Below are positions 25,830-33,888 of a stretch of 64,000 bases of DNA, in pieces. The stretch lies in NCBI GenBank assembly GCA_003576915.1, contig QEVF01000001.1, forward strand, positions 1 to 64,000. The letters run 5' to 3'. Numbering within the stretch: position 1 is the first letter of the stretch; every line of letters starts with the position of its first letter. Source of the DNA: Planctomycetota bacterium. GTDB lineage: Bacteria; Planctomycetota; UBA8742; UBA2392. The notes beneath the pieces are model-generated. The model was not told the origin of the DNA, made no database searches, and saw only the letters and a list, made by a program, of their open reading frames with translations. A program made the position numbers and the translations under genes.

Positions 25830-26147
25830 TCAGTTGTTCTCGGCGGCGCGACGCCGGCGCTCTTCAAGCTCGCGCGGCGTAAGGCGACGGGTGTCGTGCA
25901 GCAGCTTCCAGGCTTCTTCGAAGGCCGCCAGCATTTCCCGGTCTTTGTCGCCCAGTTGCTGGCGGGCCGACTTGAGCTCACTCTCGGCCTTGTCCGGCTC
26001 GCCCATGCCGAGCAGGCAGCGCGCCATGAGGATTCGCACCTCGCTGACGCGCTGCGTGTCCTTGAGCGACTCCTTGAAGTAACGAAAGGCCTTGGACCAG
26101 CGCCCGGTCTCGTATTCCTTCTTCGCCTGTTCAAAGGCGTCACTCAC
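25830..26147 (-). CDS. Small TPR-like protein
   Basis: A 105-residue helical protein. AFEQAKKEYETGRWSKAFRY and the following VRILMARCLLGMGEPDKAES look like two TPR units, then a charged C-terminal helix (RELEERRRRAAENN). It starts 3 bp after the upstream TPR gene ends, so the two are coupled. Probably an accessory subunit or adaptor of that larger protein. The function is unknown. Confidence 0.78.
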   Translation of the reverse strand: MSDAFEQAKKEYETGRWSKAFRYFKESLKDTQRVSEVRILMARCLLGMGEPDKAESELKSARQQLGDKDREMLAAFEEAWKLLHDTRRLTPRELEERRRRAAENN

Positions 26148-26150
26148 AAA

Positions 26151-27527
26151 CTACCCTTGGCCCAGTCGCTTCTTGAGTGAGTCGATGCGCTTCTCAACGT
26201 CACGGAACTCCGCGTCGTCGAGGTACAGCGTGCGGAAGCCCTCGAGGGCGCCCGGCAAGTCACCCTTGCGCTCGCTGAGGTCGGCGCGCGCATAGTTCAG
26301 GGCCTTTTGCAGATCGATGTCATCAGGCGTAAGCAGCTTCTCGGCGATGGCAAACTGCTGCTCGGCCATTTCCAGACGGTTCATGTGCACCAGGCAGTTG
26401 GCCATCATCACGTTGACGGCCTTGGCGTGTTTGGGGCTGGCCTTGGCCTTCTGCAGGTGCTTGAACGAATCCTCGAACCGGCCCGCGTCAAACAGGGCCT
26501 GGCCGAAGCGGAAGCGCTTGTCCATGTCCGTCGGCGCGGCTTCCACCTGGCGGCCGAACTCCTCCAGCGCGAAGGCCTTCTTGGCTGCCGCAAACTGCTG
26601 CTCCTTCTGCAGCCAGCCTTGAGCGTTCTGCGGTTCCTGCTGCGCCTTGAGGCGACACTGGGCCATCTTGTAGTCAAAGCCGCGGTTCTTGACGTTGGCC
26701 GCTTCTTCGGCAATTTCAAGGGCGCTGGGGTCAACCTGCACAAAGGCCATCAGGCGTTCGTGGGCCTTGTCGTAGGCCTTCTTCTTTTCGAGCAGCTTGG
26801 CGATTTCGCGGATCGCCCGCCGGTCCATGGGGTTGGCCTTGAGCTTCTCTTCTTCCTGCGCCAGCAGTCCGTCGATGTCGTTGGCGTCCAGCACCATCTT
26901 CTGCCGCTTCTCGAGGTCCGACGCCTGTCCCGCGTTCTTGACCAGTTCGTAGGAACTCTTGGCGCTGCCCACGGTATCCAGCATGCCCTGGGCCGCGATG
27001 TTCTTGGCAAGCTCCTTCACGTCTTTGTCGTTGGGGGCCAGCTTCTGCGCCTTGTTCAGAACCTGCTGCGCCTCCTTCGTCTTCTTCACCGTCACGTATT
27101 CACGTGCCAGCAGCTTCAGCACCGAAAGGTCATTGCCGCCGCCTTCACTGCTCTTGAACACAAACTCCAGCACCGCGACGGACGCTTCATGGTGGTTCAG
27201 CGCGGCCAAAGCCTCAGCCACGCGCAGGTTGTACTTGATGTTCTTGGGGTCCTTCTCAATGGACTTCTCCGTCTCCTCAATGAGCTTGAGGGGGTCCTTG
27301 GTCATCACCAGGGTCTTCATGGCGCCCAGGCCGCCGAACAGACTGCTGGGATAACCCTGCTCGTCGTACTTGCGAACCAGGGCAAGCCGGTAGTTGCGGC
27401 GCGCATCGGCGTTGCCGGGCGCGGAGATCAGGGCCTCTCGATACATCTGGATGGCGTAGTCGTAGTTGCGCTTCTTGAGTGCTTCATCAGCCTTGCTGAG
27501 GAAACGGGATACATCGACCGGTGGCAT
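26151..27527 (-). CDS. TPR repeat protein
   Basis: A 458-residue cytoplasmic protein built of tetratricopeptide-like helices. Clear units are ALKKRNYDYAIQMYREALIS near the start and ALFDAGRFEDSFKHLQKAKA near residue 350. It lacks a signal peptide, membrane helix and enzymatic motif. It heads the likely operon with the small TPR gene and the KAP NTPase. GAGGA lies about 10 nt before ATG 27527. A protein-interaction scaffold is the best description. Confidence 0.82.
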   Translation of the reverse strand: MPPVDVSRFLSKADEALKKRNYDYAIQMYREALISAPGNADARRNYRLALVRKYDEQGYPSSLFGGLGAMKTLVMTKDPLKLIEETEKSIEKDPKNIKYNLRVAEALAALNHHEASVAVLEFVFKSSEGGGNDLSVLKLLAREYVTVKKTKEAQQVLNKAQKLAPNDKDVKELAKNIAAQGMLDTVGSAKSSYELVKNAGQASDLEKRQKMVLDANDIDGLLAQEEEKLKANPMDRRAIREIAKLLEKKKAYDKAHERLMAFVQVDPSALEIAEEAANVKNRGFDYKMAQCRLKAQQEPQNAQGWLQKEQQFAAAKKAFALEEFGRQVEAAPTDMDKRFRFGQALFDAGRFEDSFKHLQKAKASPKHAKAVNVMMANCLVHMNRLEMAEQQFAIAEKLLTPDDIDLQKALNYARADLSERKGDLPGALEGFRTLYLDDAEFRDVEKRIDSLKKRLGQG

Positions 27528-27681
27528 GATAGGTCGTCCTCGCTGTTAGGGGCCCACCGCAGGAACATCCCTGCAAAGCCCGTGTGAAGCCTGAATTGTG
27601 GCATTTGGTGCCCTCGTTTCAAGGCTAGTTCCCGGCAAGGGATAGGGTATTTTTCGGGAACGCCGCCGCGCCCCCTTCGCG

Positions 27682-27709
27682 TTGTGTTCAATGGGCACAG
27701 CCGTACAAT
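27682..27709 (+). promoter_or_regulatory. Predicted def promoter
   Basis: TTGTGT (27682-27687), a 16-bp spacer and TACAAT (27704-27709). Transcription would begin just before the GGAGG ribosome-binding site (27716-27720), giving a very short leader. Confidence 0.5.
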
Positions 27710-27725
27710 GCAGGCGGAGGCCTTT

Positions 27726-28262
27726 GTGCTGAAGATCGTTCACTACCCTGACCCTGTCTTGACCACCCCGGCCAAGCGCGTGACGGATTTCGGCCCGCGC
27801 CTGGCCCACTTCGTCGAGGAAATGTTCCTCACCATGTATGAAGCCCGTGGCGTGGGCCTGGCCGCGCCTCAGGTCGGTGAGAGCCTGCGCATTTACGTGG
27901 TCAACTGCGAGAAGGAACAGCCCCCTGAGGGGGAAATCGCCCTCATCAACCCCGAGGTCGTCAGTGTTGAGGGCGAGCAATGCAACGACGAAGGCTGCCT
28001 GAGTTTCCCCGGCATTTTCGTGCAGAAAAAGCGTCCCGCCAAAGTGACCATGCGCGCCCAGAACGTTCACGGCCAGTGGTTCACCGTCAGCGGTGAAGGG
28101 TTGCTGGCGCGGGCCTTTCTGCACGAACTGGAGCACCTCGACGGCAAAGTCTTCCTTGAAGACATCGAACCCGCCGAATTCGTGAAGGTCCGCAAGGACA
28201 TCGAGGCCCTCAAGCGCAACTACAAAGACCGCCAGAAGCTGCGCGAACGCGTCGTGGGTTGA
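27726..28262 (+). CDS. def: Peptide deformylase
   Basis: A 178-residue metalloenzyme removing the formyl group from nascent proteins. All three motifs are present: GVGLAAPQVG (42-51), EGCLSFPG (89-96) and HELEHLDG (133-140); Cys91 and His133/His137 bind the metal. GGAGG at 5 nt spacing decides the GTG start at 27726 over the in-frame ATG at 27708. No methionyl-tRNA formyltransferase gene is adjacent. The gene stands alone, with hairpins following. Confidence 0.95.
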   Translation: MLKIVHYPDPVLTTPAKRVTDFGPRLAHFVEEMFLTMYEARGVGLAAPQVGESLRIYVVNCEKEQPPEGEIALINPEVVSVEGEQCNDEGCLSFPGIFVQKKRPAKVTMRAQNVHGQWFTVSGEGLLARAFLHELEHLDGKVFLEDIEPAEFVKVRKDIEALKRNYKDRQKLRERVVG

Positions 28263-28289
28263 CACTCCGACGCGGGACCCTCCGCCTGC

Positions 28290-28306
28290 CCCCGCGCGAC
28301 GCGGGG
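28290..28306 (+). terminator. Hairpin after def
   Basis: A 7-bp perfect stem (CCCCGCG pairing with CGCGGGG) with a 3-nt loop lies 27 bp after the def stop. No T-tract follows. Confidence 0.45.
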
Positions 28307-28376
28307 CTCCAGCATTACAACGCCGGATTCCGGCCCCGACCGGAAGGCCGGGTGCAGCGCGAGTTGGCCTCACCGT

Positions 28377-28398
28377 GCCCCGCCATGACGGGCGGGGC
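28377..28398. terminator. Hairpin between convergent def and zinc-ribbon genes
   Basis: An 8-bp perfect stem (GCCCCGCC pairing with GGCGGGGC) with a 6-nt loop lies 26 bp beyond the stop of the minus-strand zinc-ribbon gene and could serve both directions. Confidence 0.5.
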
Positions 28399-28424
28399 TC
28401 GTTCACGACTCCCGCATTGTCGCG

Positions 28425-28808
28425 TCAGGACGATTTCATGGGAAAGGTCGGGCAGCTTCCGCGGGGAGCGACGGCCCTGATCCCGATGCGGAAGTCCATG
28501 TCGTCACTCGCGTTCATGGCAAGGTGGGTCGGACACTCGCAGTTCTCATCGTTCAGGTTCGGGCAGGCATCGAGCATTTCCTTAAACTGGGCCGACTGCT
28601 CGGCGCTCAATTTGTAGCCGTAATGGCGCGAAGTCTCCTCGTCCAGCCGCCCGCGGCGCTCCTCTTCGTAGACGGCCGCTCCGGAAAAGCCGCACTCGCA
28701 CGTCACCAACTGCACGGCAATTTCATCCCACAGCGCGTCGCTCAACAGATGAATGACGCGGCTGATGCGCAGGGTGGGCTTGAGGCAAGCGGGGCATTGG
28801 AAACTCAT
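28425..28808 (-). CDS. Small zinc-ribbon protein, function unknown
   Basis: A 127-residue protein beginning MSFQCPACLKPTLRISRV, with a second cysteine group TCECGFSG about 30 residues later. The pairs CPAC (5, 8) and CEC (37, 39) would form one zinc ribbon. Further Cys lie in the C-terminal half (CPNLNDENCEC). No enzymatic motif is seen. The start lies 11 bp after the dxr stop, so it is probably translated from the dxr mRNA. Its role is unknown; nucleic-acid or protein binding is typical of such ribbons. Confidence 0.75.
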   Translation of the reverse strand: MSFQCPACLKPTLRISRVIHLLSDALWDEIAVQLVTCECGFSGAAVYEEERRGRLDEETSRHYGYKLSAEQSAQFKEMLDACPNLNDENCECPTHLAMNASDDMDFRIGIRAVAPRGSCPTFPMKSS

Positions 28809-28819
28809 GGGGGCCTGTT

Positions 28820-29980
28820 TCAGCGTGCGCTGCGCCGGGCCCAGAGGTCAGCCTCCAGCACCTGCTCCAGCGTCGGTTTGGCGACGTTCTTGTGGGCATC
28901 CACAACGCGCTTGACTGTGGCGTAAATGTCGAGGTACCTGATCTCGCGGTTCAGAAACCGCTCGACCGCCACTTCATTGGCCGCGTTCATGGCGGCGGAG
29001 AGCGTGCCGCCCTCCGCGGCGACTTCGAAGCCGAGCTTCAGCGCGGGGAAGCGCTCGAAGTTGACTTCTTCGAGCGTCATGTTGCCCATCCACTTGATGG
29101 TCGCGGCGGGAATGCTCGATTCGATGCGATGCGGATAGCTCAGCGCGTATTGAATCGGGATCTTCATGTCTGTCGGGCCGAGCTGGGCGATGATGCTGTG
29201 GTCGATGAACTCGACCATGGAATGAATGATGCTCTGCGGGTGAATCACGGCGTCAATCTGCTCGCGCCTGAGGTCGAACAGCCAGCGCGCCTCGATCACT
29301 TCCAGCGCCTTGTTGAACAGCGTCGCGGAGTCGATCGTGATCTTGCGGCCCATGACCCAGGTCGGATGTTTCAGGGCCTGCTCCAGCGTGACGTTCTTGA
29401 GTTCGTCAATGGGCGTCTGGCGAAAGGGCCCGCCGCTGGCCGTGAGAATCACCCGCTTGATCTCGTTGTTGTTCTCGCCGCGCAGGCACTGGAAAATCGC
29501 GCTGTGCTCGCTGTCCACGGGCAGAAGCTCCGCGCCCGTTCTCTTGCAGATGTCCGTGAGTATCGGGCCCGTCATCACGAGCGATTCCTTGTTCGCCAAC
29601 GCCAGGCGCTTGCCGCGCCGCGCGGCTTCGAGGTTGCTCGCCAGGCCGGCCGCGCCGGTGATGGCGCCCAAGCACACGTCGTAATCGAGGTCTTTTGCGA
29701 GCGCGACTAGGTCGTCCTGACCCGAGAGTAGCCACTCAGTCTTGACGCCCTTGTTCTTGAGCGCGGCGATACCGTCTTTGGCGGCGTTGGCGGCAGCGGG
29801 GTCGGTGATGGCGGCAGCCCTGGGGCGGAACTCATCAACCTGCCTGAGGATGTTCTCAAAGCGCTTGCCGCAGGCGAGCCCGACGAGTTCGAACTTGTCA
29901 GCATGCTTGCGCAGCACGTCAAGGGTGCTCTCGCCGATGGAGCCTGAGCTTCCCAGCAGCAGAACTTTGGTCTTGGCCAT
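28820..29980 (-). CDS. dxr: 1-deoxy-D-xylulose 5-phosphate reductoisomerase
   Basis: A 386-residue NADPH- and metal-dependent enzyme making 2-C-methyl-D-erythritol 4-phosphate, the committed step of the MEP isoprenoid pathway. Motifs: GSSGSIGES (10-18, NADPH loop), ALANKESLVMTG, PVDSEHSAIFQCL, ASGGPFR and WVMGRKITIDSATLFNKALE. Length is normal. No Shine-Dalgarno sequence is seen; a TAGACT hexamer ends 6 nt before the ATG. Other MEP genes are not in the window. The zinc-ribbon gene follows on the same strand. Confidence 0.96.
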   Translation of the reverse strand: MAKTKVLLLGSSGSIGESTLDVLRKHADKFELVGLACGKRFENILRQVDEFRPRAAAITDPAAANAAKDGIAALKNKGVKTEWLLSGQDDLVALAKDLDYDVCLGAITGAAGLASNLEAARRGKRLALANKESLVMTGPILTDICKRTGAELLPVDSEHSAIFQCLRGENNNEIKRVILTASGGPFRQTPIDELKNVTLEQALKHPTWVMGRKITIDSATLFNKALEVIEARWLFDLRREQIDAVIHPQSIIHSMVEFIDHSIIAQLGPTDMKIPIQYALSYPHRIESSIPAATIKWMGNMTLEEVNFERFPALKLGFEVAAEGGTLSAAMNAANEVAVERFLNREIRYLDIYATVKRVVDAHKNVAKPTLEQVLEADLWARRSAR

Positions 29981-29986
29981 GGGGTG

Positions 29987-29992
29987 AGTCTA
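29987..29992 (-). promoter_or_regulatory. -10 hexamer TAGACT, 6 nt before dxr
   Basis: On the minus strand TAGACT ends 6 nt before the ATG at 29980 and no ribosome-binding site is seen, compatible with a leaderless transcript. No clear -35 box. Confidence 0.3.
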
Positions 29993-30057
29993 GCTTGAAT
30001 TCCGCCGGCTTCCCGCCTCTCTGTGCAACGCCACAGGTTCTGCTGGCCGGTCAGGCA

Positions 30058-30083
30058 CATATGTTCAATCGATTGAACATATG
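30058..30083. promoter_or_regulatory. 26-bp perfect palindrome between dxr and the secreted-protein genes
   Basis: Arms CATATGTTCAATC and GATTGAACATATG meet without a spacer. Perfect symmetry of this length in divergent non-coding DNA suggests an operator for a dimeric or tetrameric regulator. It lies 66 bp upstream of the dxr -10 and 67 bp upstream of the promoter at 30150. No regulator gene is adjacent. Confidence 0.6.
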
Positions 30084-30149
30084 CAGACGCCTCGCCCTAT
30101 GCAACTTGTGCATTCGTGAAAATAATTTGTGTAAATCACGATATCACGG

Positions 30150-30176
30150 TTGACGGTCTGCGGGGGGGGGTAGACT
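30150..30176 (+). promoter_or_regulatory. Promoter with a nine-G tract in its spacer
   Basis: TTGACG (30150-30155), a 15-bp spacer ending in nine consecutive G (30162-30170), and TAGACT (30171-30176). A spacer of 15 is short; gain of one to two G would bring it to 16-17. Direct repeats of TCACG (30136-30140 and 30144-30148) lie just upstream, with an inverted CGTGA at 30115-30119. Confidence 0.45.
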
Positions 30177-30204
30177 CATAGAAGACAATTCCGGAGCGAT
30201 GGCT

Positions 30205-31062
30205 ATGCGCGGACAAATCGTCGGGATTACCGCTGGTGGTCGTTGGTTGCTGCTTGTGCTTGGCGCTATAGCATTCACGAGCGGCTTTCTTGTGCAGCGT
30301 ACGAATGCCCAGCCCTTTGCGTTCATGACCAAGGGCTCAGCCAACACCAGTGACACGACAGCTACTTGGCCTGCGCCCGGCGGCGGCAGCCTTTATGCCA
30401 CACAGGGAACCACATGGGTTGCGGGCAATGGCGCGCTGCTGACGCCTGGCAACAGTTTATACAACAACTGGGTTGAGAGCAGTGCTCGGCGGGAGTTCAG
30501 CGGGCTGATTGCCAATGCGGAATTTCCGGTCTGGTGGGTCTATGCAAGAGCACGCTATGAAATCAAGGCGAGTGTGACTTACAACCCCACAACGCCCGTG
30601 TCGGTTGAGCGCCATCGTGCCGAAACCACGTTGTCTCTTCAGGCGTACGAGGATGTTCTTGCCATGATCGAAAACCGCGTTGTCGTCGACAACACGGCCA
30701 CCACCGGCGCTACGGTGTACGACATTACGGGGGCGGGAGGCAACATGTTTCTCGGGGCCGGCCTGGAGTACGCCGAGGATTCACCCGGCACCGCCGGCAC
30801 GACCGTTGCCCGTCTGTTTCCGGAGTTGACGATTGATCAGTGGATATCCAAGGCAAGCATTCACTTCTTTCTCCAGGCCAACGGCAAGCAGTATATTCAC
30901 AACAACGAGGAAGAGGACGCGGCAAGCATCGCTACGTACATTGGCGCATGGAATTCGTCCATTGTCGGTTTCGAGGGCTTTGTCGTAGGCTATGACTACG
31001 ACTTTGGCACGGGGCAGCTGATTGAAGCTGTTTATGTCTTGGGAGACGGGCTCATCCCGTAA
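30205..31062 (+). CDS. Exported protein of unknown function
   Basis: A 285-residue protein with a signal peptide (about 1-36: basic start, hydrophobic core WLLLVLGAIAFTSGFLV, likely cut after NAQ). The mature part is rich in Ala, Thr, Gly and aromatic residues, without cysteine pairs or repeats that I recognise. GGAG at 30193-30196 is 8 nt before ATG 30205 and only 2 nt before the in-frame ATG 30199, which decides the start. Base composition is less G+C-rich than surrounding genes. The next gene starts 6 bp after its stop, so they are co-transcribed. Confidence 0.75.
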   Translation: MRGQIVGITAGGRWLLLVLGAIAFTSGFLVQRTNAQPFAFMTKGSANTSDTTATWPAPGGGSLYATQGTTWVAGNGALLTPGNSLYNNWVESSARREFSGLIANAEFPVWWVYARARYEIKASVTYNPTTPVSVERHRAETTLSLQAYEDVLAMIENRVVVDNTATTGATVYDITGAGGNMFLGAGLEYAEDSPGTAGTTVARLFPELTIDQWISKASIHFFLQANGKQYIHNNEEEDAASIATYIGAWNSSIVGFEGFVVGYDYDFGTGQLIEAVYVLGDGLIP

Positions 31063-31068
31063 TCCGCC

Positions 31069-32772
31069 ATGACCACTGCTTTGAAGAGTAACGTCACCCG
31101 GCGAACCTCAAGACGGCAAAGCGCATGGTGGCTGCTTGTGCTGATGGGGTTGATGATCGGCGGGTTCTTCGTGGGGCTGATGACCGACGGGCCAGAAGGG
31201 ATCATCATGCACCCGCAGGCTGGCAGCGACCATGAATCACCGAGGGATGGGAAAGCAGGACTGAAGACCAGGGTACCTCCTCCATGCCAGCCCAGTCCCA
31301 TGACTGCCGCTGCGCCCACGCGGGAAGTTGCAGCCGGAAATGACAGTACGAATACGCCTGCAGGAAACGGCCGGGGCCTTGTCGTTCGCTGCCAGAAGAG
31401 CGATGGCTCACCCTTCCCCGGACTTGCTGTGTCATGCGAGATATTCGGGCCGATAATCATGGACGATCAGGGCCAGCCGAGGTGGAGTTTTCACGAGACT
31501 TCAACTCGAACGACCTCCGAAACAGGCATGTTCATACTTGAGGGTAAATCTACATACAGGGTTCACCTGAAGCCGCCCGAAGTCGCCCAATGGCACTCTC
31601 AAACTGAAGTGCGCGCAGATTTCAGCGTCGGCCAGGTGACCATCGTTTATGCGCCCGCGAGCCGTTTCGAGCTGCATGTGCAATACGAGGACGGCACACC
31701 GGCGATCGGCGCCGGTTGCTCATTGCGTGACCGGGCGCGCTCATTTGAGTGGCGACAGTTGGTCACACAAGATGGCTCGGCCGTGTTCGAGAAGGTGGTG
31801 ACCGACACGACCCTCGAGTTGTACATAAGCTCCCGCAATATCCGCTTTGAATCCTATTCAGGACAGTTGACGATCTCAGATATCCAGGCTGGACGGACAA
31901 TCGTGGCACTAAAGGCTCAGAAGAATCCATTTGGTCTGATTCGCGTCGAGTTCAACGGTTTCAAGAGCAGCCGAGAGACTTCCCTTCTGGTAGAAGCCGA
32001 TCCGTGGAGTCCGTTCGCAAGACTCTATAGTCTCATGCCGGGTCTGACGCACTGGCAAAACCAATTCCCGCCAAGTCCGGCCCGTTCAACGAAGTACCGC
32101 GTGGTTCTGTCCGACCCAGGCGGTGTCTTTTCTTCGGATTGGGTGGAGGTACTTCCGGGAGAAACGACGGTCATTCGCGCCGCCTTGGCGCCGGGCGGCA
32201 TTGTCAAAGCAAGGATTCTCGACGACAAAGGACAGCCTTTGGTCAACGCCGTGTTGCGAATCTCAGATGGTTCTTATCTTGTCTGGGATGGCGCAGCCGG
32301 AGGCGGGGTTGACCGATATCGGGATCTGGGCTGGACCGCGGATGCCGGCGGTTATGTGACCTTAAGAAATCTGCCGGCGCGGAACGTTAAACTCGAAGTC
32401 GAAGCCGAGGGGAAGCAACCAAGGTTCTTCGAAGCACAGGTTGCGCAGGGAGGCGTGAACGACCTTGGCGATATCGTGCTGGAGGACGCCCTTGGAGAGT
32501 TGGAGGTCGAACTTCGCGGCGGCAAGGCCGACCGGAAATACGTGTTGATACTCAGCCAGCCCGGCGGATTGCGACTCACCGCGCCGAAACTGTTTGACGG
32601 CTCGAGCTTGCGATTGTCCCGGTTGCCGCTGCGAAGATATCGCCTGGGGGTGGCCTTCGCTCAGGGAGGCAGCACCATCATTTGGACCGACGTGGACCTA
32701 TCGCTTGGCGCCTCTCGACAATCCGCAACACTTGATGTCGGCACCGTCACCGAAGCGCCCAAACAACGATGA
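31069..32772 (+). CDS. Membrane-anchored protein with carboxypeptidase-regulatory-like domains
   Basis: A 567-residue protein with one N-terminal transmembrane helix (about 19-38, SAWWLLVLMGLMIGGFFVGL) and a long extracytoplasmic part made of beta-sandwich units. Phrases such as ILDDKGQPLVNAVLRISDG and TDAGGYVTLRNLPA are the hallmark of CarboxypepD_reg-like domains; RFELHVQYEDGTPAIGAG marks another unit. No catalytic residues are seen. The gene at 62750 has a similar plan. Likely a surface or periplasmic binding or structural protein. Its stop overlaps the next start as ATGA. Confidence 0.8.
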   Translation: MTTALKSNVTRRTSRRQSAWWLLVLMGLMIGGFFVGLMTDGPEGIIMHPQAGSDHESPRDGKAGLKTRVPPPCQPSPMTAAAPTREVAAGNDSTNTPAGNGRGLVVRCQKSDGSPFPGLAVSCEIFGPIIMDDQGQPRWSFHETSTRTTSETGMFILEGKSTYRVHLKPPEVAQWHSQTEVRADFSVGQVTIVYAPASRFELHVQYEDGTPAIGAGCSLRDRARSFEWRQLVTQDGSAVFEKVVTDTTLELYISSRNIRFESYSGQLTISDIQAGRTIVALKAQKNPFGLIRVEFNGFKSSRETSLLVEADPWSPFARLYSLMPGLTHWQNQFPPSPARSTKYRVVLSDPGGVFSSDWVEVLPGETTVIRAALAPGGIVKARILDDKGQPLVNAVLRISDGSYLVWDGAAGGGVDRYRDLGWTADAGGYVTLRNLPARNVKLEVEAEGKQPRFFEAQVAQGGVNDLGDIVLEDALGELEVELRGGKADRKYVLILSQPGGLRLTAPKLFDGSSLRLSRLPLRRYRLGVAFAQGGSTIIWTDVDLSLGASRQSATLDVGTVTEAPKQR

Positions 32773-33077
32773 CGGTCGGCGCCGCCGAAGATCGCGCCGG
32801 GGTCGGAACGCGAGACGATGAAAATGAACGTGAAAAGGTGCGTCAGCGATGGAAGCTCAAGTGCAAGAATGGAAAACTTTACGTTGGAGACTTCGTTCAG
32901 AGAGCCTTTGAAGAGAGCATCTTGTTTCGAACAATGTTCTTTTCCTCCGGACTCAACTGCGCTCGAAGGTGGGTTTCAATAGACTGGAAGCTTTCCGCAA
33001 AGTGGATTGACAATGCCCCGGACCCTGCACGTCCTTGGCTCATTGAATTTGAAGAACTTGGACGGGATGAAGGATAA
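32769..33077 (+). CDS. Hypothetical protein, translationally coupled
   Basis: A 102-residue frame whose ATG overlaps the stop codon of the previous gene (ATGA, 32769-32772) and which ends 5 bp before the next start. The protein begins acidic and charged (DDENEREKVRQRW) and continues with YVGDFVQRAFEESILF and WVSIDWKLSAKWID. I recognise no family. The overlap, the position within an operon and the lack of a better frame support it. A shorter frame from an ATG at 32818 is the alternative. Confidence 0.45.
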   Translation: MTVGAAEDRAGVGTRDDENEREKVRQRWKLKCKNGKLYVGDFVQRAFEESILFRTMFFSSGLNCARRWVSIDWKLSAKWIDNAPDPARPWLIEFEELGRDEG

Positions 33078-33082
33078 GCATC

Positions 33083-33835
33083 ATGCAGTACAACGCAAAA
33101 CTAACGCTGGGCGGCCGCGTTCAGCACTTCGTTTCGAGTGGCGTGCTATTGCTACTCTGCCACATTACCCTCGCCGGTTGCGCAACCTCAGGAATTACTT
33201 CCGAACAAACCCCAGAAAAATCCAGGGTGCCAAGTTTCCAGGTGGACCCGTTTTTCCCGCCTTGGATCACGGGTGCCGATCCAACGGCGGATCGCAGTCC
33301 GAAATACACAATTGTTGACCCCAAGCCTGAACGGCTTGTGCTGGGCGAACCGCTATTGAGCGATGCAGCACGTGTAGAGCTTCAATCGTGCAGATTATCC
33401 GGTCAAGCATTTCAAGACCTGGCGCTCTTGCTGCATGGCGCGAGTGAGATCACGCTTTCAGAGTCTGATTGTGGAACCGACTACATTCAAGCTCTGGGTA
33501 GCATCAAATCACTTAAGAAGCTCGCGTTTGTTTCCTGTACGTTCAATTCTGGTTGCAGTTTGGAGGCTCTGCGTAATCTCGAAAATCTCGAGGAACTGTC
33601 CCTCCTATTTGTGGACGGGGAGGGTTTACGCAGCGCGAGGATTCCGCCAATGCCATCGTTACTCTACGTAAATCTGGAATCAGCAAACATTCACTTCAGC
33701 CTGATCGAGGACATGTTGGCTTCAACGCATCTCAAGTTCATTGCAATATCTTGGCGGAATGAAGCCGTTAAGCCTCTCCTGCAGGCGTGTCGGCAGCATT
33801 CTACAGCGCCGGAAGTGTTTGTATTGAATCCATAG
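33083..33835 (+). CDS. Putative lipoprotein with leucine-rich-repeat-like segment
   Basis: A 250-residue protein with a lipoprotein signal (hydrophobic HFVSSGVLLLLCHITL followed by AGC). The central part has evenly spaced Leu-rich segments (about 120-215), such as LKKLAFVSCTF and LENLEELSLLFV, resembling irregular leucine-rich repeats. AAGGA precedes the start. It is the last gene of the less G+C-rich operon that begins at 30205. Probably anchored in the envelope as a protein-binding component; no specific function can be given. Confidence 0.72.
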   Translation: MQYNAKLTLGGRVQHFVSSGVLLLLCHITLAGCATSGITSEQTPEKSRVPSFQVDPFFPPWITGADPTADRSPKYTIVDPKPERLVLGEPLLSDAARVELQSCRLSGQAFQDLALLLHGASEITLSESDCGTDYIQALGSIKSLKKLAFVSCTFNSGCSLEALRNLENLEELSLLFVDGEGLRSARIPPMPSLLYVNLESANIHFSLIEDMLASTHLKFIAISWRNEAVKPLLQACRQHSTAPEVFVLNP

Positions 33836-33854
33836 AATTGCTGTTTTCGCGCCC

Positions 33855-33875
33855 CCATGACGGCGATCGTCATGG
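33855..33875. terminator. Bidirectional hairpin between convergent genes
   Basis: An 8-bp perfect stem (CCATGACG pairing with CGTCATGG) with a 5-nt loop, centred in the 53-bp gap between the lipoprotein gene and nadB. Confidence 0.55.
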
Positions 33876-33888
33876 CAAGCCGCCCCGG

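Noticed and set aside
28263..28424. Structured RNA gene between def and the zinc-ribbon gene
   Set aside because: Two simple GC hairpins explain the structure as terminators of convergent genes; nothing matches a known RNA family.
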